Of a DNA stretch of 64,000 bases, positions 41,664 to 50,508 are shown in pieces. The notes under the pieces were generated by a model. The model was not told the DNA's origin. It saw only the letters and a program-made list of their open reading frames with translations, and did no database searches. The position numbers were made by a program, and so were the translations under genes. Within the stretch, counting starts at the first letter, position 1, and the number at the start of each line of letters is the position of its first letter. Source of the DNA: Caenispirillum bisanense (lineage in GTDB: Bacteria; Pseudomonadota; Alphaproteobacteria; Rhodospirillales; Rhodospirillaceae); the NCBI RefSeq assembly GCF_900230255.1, contig NZ_OCNJ01000010.1:1-64000 (forward strand), written 5' to 3'.

Positions 41664-41742
41664 TGCGACTCGTTCGCTTGCTCCGCCTGTGGTTCTGGAT
41701 TATATCGGAGAAGACGGCGACGGAAAATGAGAATTAGTCGCA
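41664..41742. promoter_or_regulatory. Divergent promoter with two Fur-box-like sequences, bfd side and small-gene side
   Basis: On the plus strand TTGCTC (41678-41683), 17 bases, TATATC (41701-41706) is a candidate bfd promoter. On the minus strand a perfect TATAAT lies at 41704-41699. TGCGACTCGTTCGCT (41664-41678) and TGAGAATTAGTCGCA (41728-41742) each fit the 7-1-7 Fur-type inverted repeat with mismatches. The combination suggests iron-responsive repression of both genes. Confidence 0.6.
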
Positions 41743-41784
41743 TAGCGGCGCCGTCGGGTATTCCGGCCACCAGGGGACGGCGAC

Positions 41785-41985
41785 ATGTACGTCTGCATCT
41801 GCAACGCCCTGACCGACAAGGACTTTACCCGCGCCGCCCAGGCCGGGGCAAAGACCGTAGGCCAGGCTTTCGCCGCCCTCGACGCCCGCCCCCAGTGCGG
41901 GCGTTGCTTCGACTGCGCCCGCCAGTGCATCGCCGACGCCCGCCTCGAGATGGCGCAGCGCGACATGCCGATGGCCGCGGAATAG
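41785..41985 (+). CDS. bfd: Bacterioferritin-associated ferredoxin Bfd
   Basis: A 66-residue [2Fe-2S] protein: MYVCICNALTDKDF and CGRCFDCARQCI, giving the family arrangement C-x-C with C-x2-C (Cys4, Cys6, Cys38, Cys41). Bfd binds bacterioferritin and passes electrons to release stored iron, and is normally induced on iron starvation. The Fur-like boxes and promoter upstream match that behaviour. No bacterioferritin gene is adjacent. Confidence 0.94.
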   Translation: MYVCICNALTDKDFTRAAQAGAKTVGQAFAALDARPQCGRCFDCARQCIADARLEMAQRDMPMAAE

Positions 41986-41990
41986 GCCGG

Positions 41991-42293
41991 TCAGCCGAAC
42001 AGATCGTCGAGATCCAGGCCCAGGGCATCGGCCAGGGCCTTCGCCGCCGGCAGGGACGGCGTCTTCTTCCCGTTTTCGATTTCACTCAGCATGGCCGGCG
42101 ACAGCCCCGCAGCGGCGGCCAGTGCCCGCTGGCTGAGGCCGCGTTCCTCGCGCCACAGCAGCACCGCGGACTCGCCCGCCAGCAGACGCCCCACGCGCTC
42201 GACGGACAGGGTCGGATCGTCGCGCCGGGCCGCGATGACGGCCCGGTCCTCGGCGTCTGCTTCATGGAGTTGGTATTGTGTTTGATACGGCAA
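41991..42293 (-). CDS. Xre-family HTH regulator (orphan)
   Basis: A 100-residue protein; residues 35-99 form an HTH_3 domain: LLWREERGLSQRALAAAAGLSPAMLSEIENGKKTPSLPAAKALADALGLDLDDLFG. The N-terminal 35 residues are charged, as in antitoxins of RelE- or ParE-like systems, but no toxin gene is found beside it. Start TTG 42293 is the only in-frame choice that keeps the N-terminus; it has a weak ribosome site. It ends 5 bases after bfd, convergent with it. Confidence 0.72.
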   Translation of the reverse strand: MPYQTQYQLHEADAEDRAVIAARRDDPTLSVERVGRLLAGESAVLLWREERGLSQRALAAAAGLSPAMLSEIENGKKTPSLPAAKALADALGLDLDDLFG

Positions 42294-42325
42294 GGGAAGT
42301 GCGGCCCCTGGGAGGAAACCCGAAC

Positions 42326-42565
42326 CTATTTGCAGCGGAACGTCACTGCCGACCTATTTCCGAAGTCTTCCATGGATTGCATTGTGTGCCCTGCAAAACC
42401 CCTCGCCTTGCAATAGGCCGAGGCGTTTGCGGAAGCTTCCGGCATGTTATTGTTTATGATGCCGGTTCTTACGAAATAGGTCACTGTGTCGTCTGTCCCC
42501 GCCGCCATGCGTGGCGCGCAGGCTGAAACCACGATCAGCAGGCCCAATGCAAGCGGTATTCTCAT
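42326..42565 (-). CDS. Small lipoprotein of unknown function
   Basis: A 79-residue precursor with lipobox VVSACAP (lipid-modified Cys at about 16). The mature part has two more cysteines (AYCKARGF and the terminal FRCK), probably a disulfide, and ends in a hydrophobic strand. GGGGAGGGGC lies 3-4 bases before ATG 42565. The gene is lower in G+C than its neighbours, suggesting foreign origin. It is transcribed towards the orphan Xre gene, 32 bases away. Confidence 0.68.
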   Translation of the reverse strand: MRIPLALGLLIVVSACAPRMAAGTDDTVTYFVRTGIINNNMPEASANASAYCKARGFAGHTMQSMEDFGNRSAVTFRCK

Positions 42566-42746
42566 TGCCCCTCCCCTTCACAGTTACCTTGGGAAAGATA
42601 AGGCCGTAGGGGGTAGGTGTCATCAGATTGTTGTTCGGCTGCGATCTCTGGTGGATCAGCGGATGGCAGACTTGGCGGCCGTGCATGAAGCGCTTGCTTT
42701 CCCGGACCTGTGCCCCGCCCCTCCGTCCTCCGACGTACGCCGGGAG

Positions 42747-42778
42747 GGTTCGAACCGGCGGCGGAAAGGGGCTATAGT
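42747..42778 (+). promoter_or_regulatory. Candidate dgcN promoter
   Basis: TATAGT at 42773-42778 is a reasonable -10 box 39 bases before the dgcN start; the -35 position is weak. GGTTCGAACC, a perfect 10-base palindrome at 42747-42756, sits where a -35 box would be and may be an operator. The rest of the 252-base gap after the lipoprotein start shows nothing else. Confidence 0.35.
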
Positions 42779-42817
42779 CGCTGCACCGACGGAGAAACCA
42801 CCGCAAGGAGACCCGAC

Positions 42818-43816
42818 GTGCAGTTGCAGCATCCCTACCTCCTCTTCCTCGGCGATGCAGCCGACGACCTCGCGGCCAAGACCGCGGCCGGGGTCGCCCA
42901 GTGGCGGCCGGAGTGGTGCGTCGGCCAGCTGCGGCTGCCGGGCTGCAACACCAGCCTCGACCTGCCCGACATGACCCTGGAAGAGGCGCGCGAGGCCGGC
43001 GCCCGCACCCTGGTGGTCGGCGTCGCCAACCGCGGCGGCGTGATTTCCGAGGCCTGGCAGCAGACCTTCCTCGACGCCATCGCCCTCGGCTACGACGTCG
43101 CCGCCGGCCTGCACCAGCGGCTGGTCGACATCCCCGCCCTGCGCGCCGCCGCCGACCGCGAGGGCCGGCTGCTGGCCGACGTGCGCCACCCGCGCGACCG
43201 CTTCGGCGTCGGCACCGGCGAGCCGCGCACCGGCCGCCGCCTGCTCGCCGTCGGCACCGACTGCTCGGTCGGCAAGATGTACACGACCCTCGCCCTCGAG
43301 GCGGAGATGAAGCGCCGCGGCCTGAAGGCCGACTTCCGCGCCACCGGCCAGACGGGCATCTTCATCGCCGGCAGCGGCATTTCCGTCGACGCCGTCATCG
43401 CCGACTTCATCTCGGGCGCCGTCGAAACCCTGTGCCCGGCCAACGACGACGACCACTGGGACATCATCGAGGGCCAGGGCTCGCTGTTCCACCCGAGCTT
43501 CGCCGGCGTCTCCCTCGGGCTGCTGCACGGCGCCCAGGCCGAGTCGCTGGTGCTCTGCCACGAGCCGGAGCGCCTGCACATGCGCGGCCTGCCCAACCAG
43601 GCGCTGCCCGGCTTGCAGGAGTGCATGGACCTCAACCTCGCCTGCGCCCGCCTGACGGTGCCGCAGCCGCGCTTCGTCGGCATCGCCCTCAACACCAAGC
43701 GCCTGTCGCCCGAGCAGGCCGAGCGCGTGCTGAAGGAGACCGAGGACCGCTTCGGCCTGCCGACGGTGGACCCGGTGCGCACCGGCGTCGCGCCCATCGT
43801 CGACCGGCTGGCGTGA
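42818..43816 (+). CDS. dgcN: D-glutamate N-acetyltransferase DgcN (DUF1611)
   Basis: A 332-residue DUF1611 protein, with a P-loop-like element VGTDCSVGKMYTTLALEAEMKRRG, DFRATGQTGIFIAGSGISVDA and IIEGQGSLFHPSFAGVSLGLLHG. In the dgcN-dgcA pathway described for marine bacteria, DgcN acetylates D-glutamate to N-acetyl-D-glutamate. The next gene encodes an enolase-superfamily protein as expected for DgcA, which strengthens the call. Start is GTG 42818 with GCAAGGAG 7 bases ahead. Function is inferred from family and pair. Confidence 0.83.
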   Translation: MQLQHPYLLFLGDAADDLAAKTAAGVAQWRPEWCVGQLRLPGCNTSLDLPDMTLEEAREAGARTLVVGVANRGGVISEAWQQTFLDAIALGYDVAAGLHQRLVDIPALRAAADREGRLLADVRHPRDRFGVGTGEPRTGRRLLAVGTDCSVGKMYTTLALEAEMKRRGLKADFRATGQTGIFIAGSGISVDAVIADFISGAVETLCPANDDDHWDIIEGQGSLFHPSFAGVSLGLLHGAQAESLVLCHEPERLHMRGLPNQALPGLQECMDLNLACARLTVPQPRFVGIALNTKRLSPEQAERVLKETEDRFGLPTVDPVRTGVAPIVDRLA

Positions 43817-43824
43817 GGGGCGGC

Positions 43825-44832
43825 ATGGTGGTGGATACCCGCCCGCTCGCCCTCACCGTGGCCCACGAAAGCTGGCCCATCACCGGCAGTTTCACCATCG
43901 CCCGCGGCTCCAAGACCTCGGCCGAGGTGGTGGTGGTCGGCCTCTCGCGCGGGCCCGAGGGGCCGGGCGGGCGGGGCGAATGCGTGCCCTACCCGCGCTA
44001 CGGCGAGACGGTGGAAGGCGTCATGGCCGCCATCGAGGCCCTGCGCGGCCGCATCGCCGAGCCCGGGTTCGACCGGGCGGCGCTGCAGGGCGCCATGAAG
44101 GCCGGCGCGGCGCGCAATGCGCTGGACTGCGCCCTGTGGGACCTGGAAGCGAAGGAGACCGGCGTCCCCGCGTGGCGGACGGCCGGCGTGCCCGAGCCCA
44201 AGCCCCTGGTGACCGCCGAGACCATCGGCATCGGCACCCCCGACGAGATGGCGGCGAAGGCCGCCCGCCTCGCCGCGCGGCCGCTGCTCAAGGTGAAGGT
44301 GGGCGCCGACCTGGTGGTCGAGCGGGTGCGGGCGGTGCGCGCGGCGGCCCCGACGGCGCGCATGATCGTCGACGCCAACGAAGGATGGACGCCGGCTCTC
44401 ATGGAGGCGGTCATGCCGACGCTGGCCGACCTCGCCGTCGACCTGATCGAGCAGCCGCTGCCGGCCGGGCAGGACGACTGGCTGCGCGGCTACACGAGCC
44501 CGGTGCCCCTGTGCGCCGACGAAAGCCTGCACACCACCGCCGACGTCGGCGCGCTCGCCGACCGCTACCAGGTGGTCAACATCAAGCTCGACAAGACCGG
44601 CGGCCTGACCGAGGCGCTGCGCCTGCGGGCGGCGGCGCGCGAGGCCGGGCTCGGCATCATGGTCGGCTGCATGGTCGGCACGTCGCTCGCCATGGCGCCC
44701 GCCGCCCTGGTCGCCCACGACGCCGAGTTCGTCGACCTGGACGGGCCGCTGCTGCTGGCACGGGATCGGCCGGGCGGCATCTCCTTCGACAACGGCACGT
44801 TGTTTCCCCCTGCCGCCACGTTGTGGGGCTGA
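43825..44832 (+). CDS. dgcA: N-acetyl-D-glutamate racemase DgcA (enolase superfamily)
   Basis: A 335-residue mandelate-racemase/muconate-lactonising-type protein. The KxK base motif is LLKVKVG; metal ligands lie in IVDANEGW, LIEQPLP and CADES; the second base is in NIKLDKTGG. The family also includes dipeptide epimerases, and close members were first annotated so. Beside dgcN, racemisation of N-acetyl-D-glutamate to the L-form is likely. The start follows dgcN by 8 bases. A strong terminator ends the unit. Confidence 0.83.
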   Translation: MVVDTRPLALTVAHESWPITGSFTIARGSKTSAEVVVVGLSRGPEGPGGRGECVPYPRYGETVEGVMAAIEALRGRIAEPGFDRAALQGAMKAGAARNALDCALWDLEAKETGVPAWRTAGVPEPKPLVTAETIGIGTPDEMAAKAARLAARPLLKVKVGADLVVERVRAVRAAAPTARMIVDANEGWTPALMEAVMPTLADLAVDLIEQPLPAGQDDWLRGYTSPVPLCADESLHTTADVGALADRYQVVNIKLDKTGGLTEALRLRAAAREAGLGIMVGCMVGTSLAMAPAALVAHDAEFVDLDGPLLLARDRPGGISFDNGTLFPPAATLWG

Positions 44833-44837
44833 ACCCC

Positions 44838-44880
44838 GCCCCGGCACCCCCGGAATCGCGGGGGCGCCGGGGCATTTTCC
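44838..44880 (+). terminator. Intrinsic terminator of dgcN-dgcA
   Basis: A 15-base-pair stem with one mismatch (GCCCCGGCACCCCCG pairing with CGGGGGCGCCGGGGC), a six-base loop and then ATTTTCC. Starts 5 bases after the dgcA stop. Confidence 0.9.
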
Positions 44881-44935
44881 TTGCAAAGCGCCGCGCGCCG
44901 TTCTATTCCCCTCAAAAGTGGTATGGGGGATTGCG

Positions 44936-46150
44936 ATGCGGGATGAGAGTGTGGATCCCCGCGACCTGAAGTCCGGGACGGCGCGGCGCGGTACGAGTGC
45001 GTACTTCGACGGGGCGTTGGCGCGGTTCTCGCGGGAAGTCAGTCGCGCCATCCTGCACGACCTGGCCGTGCCCGGCGCCCATTCGCCGCTGGTTCAGCGC
45101 CGCCGCGCCGGCCTCATCGTCTCCCGCGTCCGCTGGGTGGCCGCCGTCTTCGCGGTGCTGACGCCGCTGTGGATCGGCGTCGACCTGTCCATCTTCCCCG
45201 AGCCCCTGGCGTGGTGGCTGGCCGGACTGCGCGTCCTGGCCTCGGCGGCCTTCGCCGCGGTGGCGCTCGCCTTCCGCAATACCGAGGACATGAAGGTGGC
45301 GAACCTGGCGCTGGGGGCGCTGCTCGCCATTCCGACGGTGTTCTTCCTGATCTCCGACCCGCTGGTGTCGGGCTATCCCATCGAGGGCATGGCCCAGGCG
45401 CTGGCGGCGGGTTACGCCTTCCTGCCCTTCGTCATGGTGGCGGGCCTGTCGGTCTTCCCCATCACGGCGCTGGAGGGGGCGGTGTTCTCGGCGCCGCTGG
45501 TGCTGGCCACCATCGGCATCGTCGCCGGGGATTTCGAGCTGCTGCCCTTCCGCACCTACCTGGGCGCCCTGTGGCTGCTCGGCCTCATCGCCGTGGTGGC
45601 GACGCTGGCCGGCATGAGCCAGCTGCACTTCATGATCCAGCTGGTGAACCAGGCCAGCCACGACGCCCTGACCAAGGTCTATACCCGCCGCGTCGGCGAG
45701 GAACTGCTCGACGTGCAGTTCTCCACCGCCATGCGCTCGGGCTCGACCCTGTCGCTCGCCTTCGTCGACCTCGACAACTTCAAGTCGGTGAACGACCGCT
45801 ACGGTCACGAGGAAGGCGACAACACCCTGCGCAAGGCCACCGACCAGCTGCGCAAGGTGCTGCGCCGCGGCGACATCCTCATCCGCTGGGGCGGCGAGGA
45901 GTTCCTGGTGGTCATGCCCGGCACCGACGAGAAGGGCGCCCGCGTCGCCATCGAGCGCCTGCGCGCCGAGGGCCTCGGCCAGCGCCCCGACGGCACCGAG
46001 CAGACCGCCTCCATCGGCGTCGCCGAGCGCACCGCCGACAACGCCGCCGACTGGGCCGACCTGGTGGAAAAGGCCGACCAGCGCATGTACGTGGCGAAGA
46101 AGAGCGGCAAGGACCGCGTCGTCACCATCGGCGACGAAACCTTCTTCTGA
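44936..46150 (+). CDS. Membrane diguanylate cyclase (GGEEF)
   Basis: The 404-residue protein has about six hydrophobic helices in residues 60-235 (RWVAAVFAVLTPLWIGVDL and following, resembling MASE-like membrane sensors) and a C-terminal GGDEF domain: SHDALTKVYTRRVGEEL, FVDLDNFKSVNDRYGHEEGD and the active GGEEF. RRGD, five residues before GGEEF, is an intact inhibitory RxxD site, so product feedback is expected. It should make c-di-GMP at the membrane. ATG 44936 is preceded by GGGGGA. Confidence 0.93.
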   Translation: MRDESVDPRDLKSGTARRGTSAYFDGALARFSREVSRAILHDLAVPGAHSPLVQRRRAGLIVSRVRWVAAVFAVLTPLWIGVDLSIFPEPLAWWLAGLRVLASAAFAAVALAFRNTEDMKVANLALGALLAIPTVFFLISDPLVSGYPIEGMAQALAAGYAFLPFVMVAGLSVFPITALEGAVFSAPLVLATIGIVAGDFELLPFRTYLGALWLLGLIAVVATLAGMSQLHFMIQLVNQASHDALTKVYTRRVGEELLDVQFSTAMRSGSTLSLAFVDLDNFKSVNDRYGHEEGDNTLRKATDQLRKVLRRGDILIRWGGEEFLVVMPGTDEKGARVAIERLRAEGLGQRPDGTEQTASIGVAERTADNAADWADLVEKADQRMYVAKKSGKDRVVTIGDETFF

Positions 46151-46186
46151 TCCGCCGCCGCCCGCCCGTTTTCCTCGGCCGGCCCG

Positions 46187-46240
46187 CCCCCCGCCCGCGC
46201 CCCGTCACACCCGGGGCGGGACGGCGGGGGTACCCTTTTC
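46187..46240 (+). terminator. GC-rich hairpin after the diguanylate cyclase
   Basis: A long imperfect stem built from CCCCCGCCCGCGCCCCG and CGGGGCGGGACGGCGGGGG, followed by TACCCTTTT. It lies about 36 bases after the gene and probably ends its transcript. The remaining gap to 46405 has no clear feature. Confidence 0.6.
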
Positions 46241-46405
46241 CCGCCCCGCCTGTTACGATTACCGGCAAGCACGTGTCACCGCTTTGATTCTGCTGAGGAA
46301 CCCGTGATCGGCGCCAGCCGTTCGCAGGGGAGTCGGAAGCAACGGGACCGCGCGCGCCGTTCGTGCGTGTTCGCCCGCTGCCGCCGCCCAAGGAAAGGCA
46401 AAGGG

Positions 46406-47161
46406 ATGAACCGCGCACTGCCCCGGCCGACGGAGCTGGGACTCGTTGCCGTCGTCTTCGATCTGGACGGCGTCATCACGCGCACCGCCCGCCTGCACGC
46501 CGCCGCGTGGAAGCAACTCTTCGACGGCTTCCTGGAGGCGCGCGCCCGCCGCACCGGCGAGCCCTTCGTGCCCTTCGACGCGGTCGGCGACTACACCGCC
46601 ACCGTCGACGGCAAGCCGCGCTACGACGGCGTCGCCTCGTTCCTGCAGTCGCGCGGGATCGACCTGCCGTGGGGCTCGCCCGAGGACGATCCCGACGCCG
46701 AGACGGTCTGCGGTCTCGGCAACCGCAAGAACGGCCTGTTTCGCGCGGTGGTGGAGCGCGACGGGGTGGAGGTCTTCCCGGGCGCCGTGCGCTTCCTGGA
46801 AGGCTGCCGCGCCGCCGGCATCGCCTGCGCCCTGTGCTCGTCGTCCAAGAACGCCCGCATGATCGTCGACATCGCCGGGCTGACGCACTTCTTCGCCGCC
46901 ATCGTCGACGGCGTCACCGCCGTCCGCGACGGTATGCCCGGCAAGCCCGCCCCCGACACCTTCATCGCCGCCGCCCGCCAGGTGGGCGCCGATCCCGCCC
47001 GTGCCGCCGTGGTGGAGGACGCCGTGGTCGGCGTCGAGGCCGGCCGCGCCGGCGGCTTCGCACTGGTCATCGGCATCGACCGCGGCGCCGGCGTGGCCGC
47101 CCTCCTGGAGCACGGCGCCCACGTCGTCGTCTCGGATCTCGGAGAATACGACCGTGTCTGA
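46406..47161 (+). CDS. HAD hydrolase of beta-phosphoglucomutase type
   Basis: A 251-residue HAD-IA protein: FDLDGVITRTARLHAAAW with Asp19 and Asp21, VFPGAVRFLEGCRAAGIACALCSSSKNA, MPGKPAPDTFIAAARQVG and VVEDAVVGVEAGRAGGF. The pattern matches beta-phosphoglucomutases, which turn beta-glucose 1-phosphate into glucose 6-phosphate, the natural partner of the downstream GH65 phosphorylase. It overlaps otsB by 8 bases. The first of five genes packed with overlaps or short gaps. Confidence 0.87.
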   Translation: MNRALPRPTELGLVAVVFDLDGVITRTARLHAAAWKQLFDGFLEARARRTGEPFVPFDAVGDYTATVDGKPRYDGVASFLQSRGIDLPWGSPEDDPDAETVCGLGNRKNGLFRAVVERDGVEVFPGAVRFLEGCRAAGIACALCSSSKNARMIVDIAGLTHFFAAIVDGVTAVRDGMPGKPAPDTFIAAARQVGADPARAAVVEDAVVGVEAGRAGGFALVIGIDRGAGVAALLEHGAHVVVSDLGEYDRV

Positions 47162-48011
47162 CACCTTCACCCACCGCCGCGTCGCCGACGTGCCGCACGC
47201 CCTGGACGACCCGCAGGCCCTCGCCGCCGCATTGGGCGGCCGCACGCCGGCCCTGTTCCTCGACTACGACGGCACCCTGACGCCCATCGTCCCGCGCCCC
47301 GAGGACGCGGTGCTGAGCGACGCCGCCCGCGCCGTGGTGCGGCGGGTGGCCGCGGTGCTGCCGGTCGCCGTCGTCTCGGGCCGCGACCGGCCGGACGTGG
47401 AGCGGCTGGTGGCCATCGACGGGCTCATCTACGCCGGCAGCCACGGCTTCGACGTCGAGGTGCCGGGCGGCGGCACCCTGGAGAATCCCGTCTCCGGCGA
47501 TTGGTCGCAGACGCTCGACGCCGCCGAACGGGCGCTGCACGCGGGCCTGGACGCCATCGACGGCGCCCAGGTGGAGCGCAAGAAGTTCTCCATCGCCGCC
47601 CACTACCGCCGCATCGCCGACGCCGACTACCCGGCCTTCCGCGCCGTGCTGGACGAGGTGGGAGGCCGCTTCCCCGACCTCAAGGAAAAGCCGGGCAAGA
47701 AGGTCTTCGAGCTGCAGCCCGCCATCGACTGGCACAAGGGCAAGTGCGTGCTGTGGCTGTTGCAGGCGCTGGACCTGGACCGGCCGGACGTGGCGCCGCT
47801 GTTCCTCGGCGACGACGTGACCGACGAGGACGCCTTCCGCGCCTTGCAGACCGTCGACGGCGGCCTCGGCATCCTGTGCGCCGACCCGGCGGAGGACCCG
47901 GCGCGCGAGACCGCCGCCGCTTTCCGCGTCGACGACCCCGACCAGATCCTGACGCTGCTGGCCCGCCTCGCCGGGCTGGCGGAGGCGGGCGGCGAGGAGG
48001 ACGCGCCATGA
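47154..48011 (+). CDS. otsB: Trehalose-6-phosphate phosphatase OtsB
   Basis: A 285-residue HAD phosphatase: [22 protein letters not shown] with Asp37 and Asp39, [49 protein letters not shown] and [16 protein letters not shown]. It removes phosphate from trehalose 6-phosphate. Start is GTG 47154 (GGAG 9 bases ahead) inside the upstream gene; the stop overlaps the GH65 start as ATGA. Confidence 0.95.
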   Translation: MSDTFTHRRVADVPHALDDPQALAAALGGRTPALFLDYDGTLTPIVPRPEDAVLSDAARAVVRRVAAVLPVAVVSGRDRPDVERLVAIDGLIYAGSHGFDVEVPGGGTLENPVSGDWSQTLDAAERALHAGLDAIDGAQVERKKFSIAAHYRRIADADYPAFRAVLDEVGGRFPDLKEKPGKKVFELQPAIDWHKGKCVLWLLQALDLDRPDVAPLFLGDDVTDEDAFRALQTVDGGLGILCADPAEDPARETAAAFRVDDPDQILTLLARLAGLAEAGGEEDAP

Positions 48012-50482
48012 CCGGCCGCACCGCCACCCACTCCGCCGTCCAGTCCGCCGACGGCTGGACGCTCGCCTACGACGCCTTCGTGCCCGAACAACAGGGCCTG
48101 CGCGAGGCGCTGTGCGCCCTCGGCAACGGCTATTGCGTCAGCCGCGGCGCCTTTCCCTGGGCGCATGCCGACGAGGTGCACTATCCCGGCACCTACCTCG
48201 CCGGCGGCTACAACCGCCTGACGACCGAGATCGCCGGCCGCGGCATCGTCAACGAGGATCTGGTCAACCTGCCCGACTGGACCACCATCGGCTTTCGTCC
48301 CGACGGCGGCGACTGGTTCACGCTGGCCGCCTGCGAGGTGCTGTCGTTCCGGCAGGAGCTGGACCTGCGCGGGGGCGTGCTCACCCTCTGCGTCGGCGTG
48401 CGCGACCGCGACGGCCGCGAGACCGAAGTGGCGGCGCGCCGCTTCGTCCACATGGAATACCCGCACCTCATGGCGCAGGAGCTGTCGGTGCGGCCGAAGA
48501 ACTGGTCGGGCGGCGTCGAGATCCGCTCCACCCTGGACGGCCGCGTCATCAACGCCGGCGTCAAGCGCTACGCCAGCCTCGCCAGCACGCACCTGGACCT
48601 GATCGACGCCGCGGCCTGCACCGGCGAGGTCTGCGGCGACGAGATGATGACCCTGGTCACCGCCTTCACCCAGAGCCGCCAGCGCATCGGCCAGGCGGCG
48701 CGCACCCGGCTGGTGCGCGGCGGCCAGCGGCTGAAGATCCCCGGCCGCATCGCCGCCGCCGAGGGCTGCGTCACCCACTCCTTCCACCTGGAGGTGGGGC
48801 CCGACGCGCCGGTGACGGTGGAGAAGGTGGCCGCGCTCCACACCGGGCGCGACGTCGCCATCTCCGAGCCTGGCCTGGCGGCGCGCGAGGCGGTGGACTG
48901 CGCCCCCGTTCTCGGCGACCTGGAGGCCACCCACCGGCGGGCGTGGGAACGGCTGTGGCGGCGCAGCGACATCACCGTCAACGGCGATGCCCGCACGCAG
49001 ATGATCCTGCGGCTGCACGTCTTCCACCTGTTGCAGACCCTGTCGCCCAATACGGTCGACCTCGACGTCGGCGTGCCGGCGCGCGGCTGGCACGGCGAGG
49101 CCTATCGCGGCCATGTGTTCTGGGACGAGCTGTTCATCCTGCCGTTCCTCAAGTTCCGCCTGCCGGCCATCGCCAAGGCCATGATCCGCTACCGCCACCA
49201 CCGCCTCGGCAAGGCGCGGGCGGCGGCGCAGGCGGCGGGCCTGCGCGGCGCCATGTTCCCGTGGCAGTCGGGCAGCGACGGGCGGGAGGAAAGCCAGGTG
49301 GTCCACCTCAACCCTCGCTCGGGGCGCTGGGTGCCCGACTTCACGTGGCAGCAGCGGCACGTGTCGCTGGCGGTCGCCTACAACGCCTGGACCCACTACA
49401 CCGCCACCGGCGACCGCGCCTTCCTGGAAAGCCGCGGCGCCGAGCTGATCCTGGAGATCGCCCGCTTCTTCGCCAGCATCACCCACTACAACCCGACGCG
49501 CGAGCGCTACGAGATCCACCGGGTCATGGGGCCGGACGAGTACCACGACGCCTATCCCGACGCCGAGGAACCGGGGCTGAACAACAACGCCTATACCAAC
49601 GTCTTCACCGCCTGGCTCATGGCGACGACCGAGACGCTGCTGGCCGAGATCGACCCCGAAAGCCGCGCCGAGTTGTGCGCCAAGCTGCAGATCACGCCGG
49701 AGGAGACGGCGCAGTGGGCCGACATGGGCCGGCGCATGTTCGTGCCCTTCCACGACGACGGCATCCTCAGCCAGTTCGAGGGTTACGAGCGGCTGAAGGA
49801 ATTCGACTGGGAGGGCTACCGCGCCCGCTACGGCGACATCCACCGCCTCGACCGCATCCTGGAGGCCGAGGGCGACAGCGCCAACCGCTACAAGCTGTCC
49901 AAGCAGGCCGACGTGCTGATGCTGTTCTACCTGTTCCCGGAGCGGGTGCTGGAAGGCCTGCTGGCGCGCCTCGGCTACGACTTCGGGCCGGAGCAGTGGC
50001 AGCGCACCATCGACTACTACCTCGCCCGCACCAGCCACGGCTCCACCCTGTCCTACCTGGTGCACACCTGGGTCATGGCGCGCAGCCGGCCCGAACAGGC
50101 GTGGGAGCTGTTCCGCACCGCGCTCGAAAGCGACGTGTCCGACATCCAGGGCGGCACCACGGCGGAAGGCATCCACCTTGGCGCCATGGCGGGCACGGTG
50201 GACCTGGTGCAGCGCTGCTTCACGGGCCTCGACGTGCACGACGGGGCGCTCTGCCTCGACCCGGTCATGCCGCACCACCTGCGCGACGTCTCGCTGCGCG
50301 TGCGCTTTCGCGAGAAGTGGCTGCAGGTGGCCGTGGTGGGAGACACGCTCACCCTTTCCGCCGCCCCCGACTGGACCGAGCCCCTGCGGGTGCGGGTGGC
50401 CGGCGAGGCGGCGTCCCTCAACGCCGGTGAGAGCCGCGCGTTCACCTTGCGGCAGCCGCCGGCCTCGCCGTCCGGCGCGTGA
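48008..50482 (+). CDS. GH65-family disaccharide phosphorylase
   Basis: The 824-residue protein has the GH65 plan: a beta-sandwich N-terminal domain ([17 protein letters not shown]), an (alpha/alpha)6 barrel with the catalytic acid Glu511 in [14 protein letters not shown], and a phosphate-loop-like HGSTLS (677-682) that suggests phosphorolysis rather than hydrolysis, then a small C-terminal sandwich. Substrates in the family are trehalose, maltose, kojibiose and others. In an operon with otsA, otsB, a beta-phosphoglucomutase and Glk, trehalose phosphorylase action is most likely, but this is inference. Confidence 0.88.
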   Translation: MTGRTATHSAVQSADGWTLAYDAFVPEQQGLREALCALGNGYCVSRGAFPWAHADEVHYPGTYLAGGYNRLTTEIAGRGIVNEDLVNLPDWTTIGFRPDGGDWFTLAACEVLSFRQELDLRGGVLTLCVGVRDRDGRETEVAARRFVHMEYPHLMAQELSVRPKNWSGGVEIRSTLDGRVINAGVKRYASLASTHLDLIDAAACTGEVCGDEMMTLVTAFTQSRQRIGQAARTRLVRGGQRLKIPGRIAAAEGCVTHSFHLEVGPDAPVTVEKVAALHTGRDVAISEPGLAAREAVDCAPVLGDLEATHRRAWERLWRRSDITVNGDARTQMILRLHVFHLLQTLSPNTVDLDVGVPARGWHGEAYRGHVFWDELFILPFLKFRLPAIAKAMIRYRHHRLGKARAAAQAAGLRGAMFPWQSGSDGREESQVVHLNPRSGRWVPDFTWQQRHVSLAVAYNAWTHYTATGDRAFLESRGAELILEIARFFASITHYNPTRERYEIHRVMGPDEYHDAYPDAEEPGLNNNAYTNVFTAWLMATTETLLAEIDPESRAELCAKLQITPEETAQWADMGRRMFVPFHDDGILSQFEGYERLKEFDWEGYRARYGDIHRLDRILEAEGDSANRYKLSKQADVLMLFYLFPERVLEGLLARLGYDFGPEQWQRTIDYYLARTSHGSTLSYLVHTWVMARSRPEQAWELFRTALESDVSDIQGGTTAEGIHLGAMAGTVDLVQRCFTGLDVHDGALCLDPVMPHHLRDVSLRVRFREKWLQVAVVGDTLTLSAAPDWTEPLRVRVAGEAASLNAGESRAFTLRQPPASPSGA

Positions 50483-50508
50483 CCGCACAAGACCAAGGAG
50501 AACGACCC

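Noticed and set aside
41401-41730. A 109-codon plus-strand frame between matB and bfd
   Set aside because: Arginine-rich antisense reading of the proposed small gene and promoter, with no ribosome site.
42747-42756. GGTTCGAACC as a tRNA T-arm remnant
   Set aside because: The flanks do not form an acceptor or anticodon stem; treated as a simple palindrome in the dgcN upstream region.
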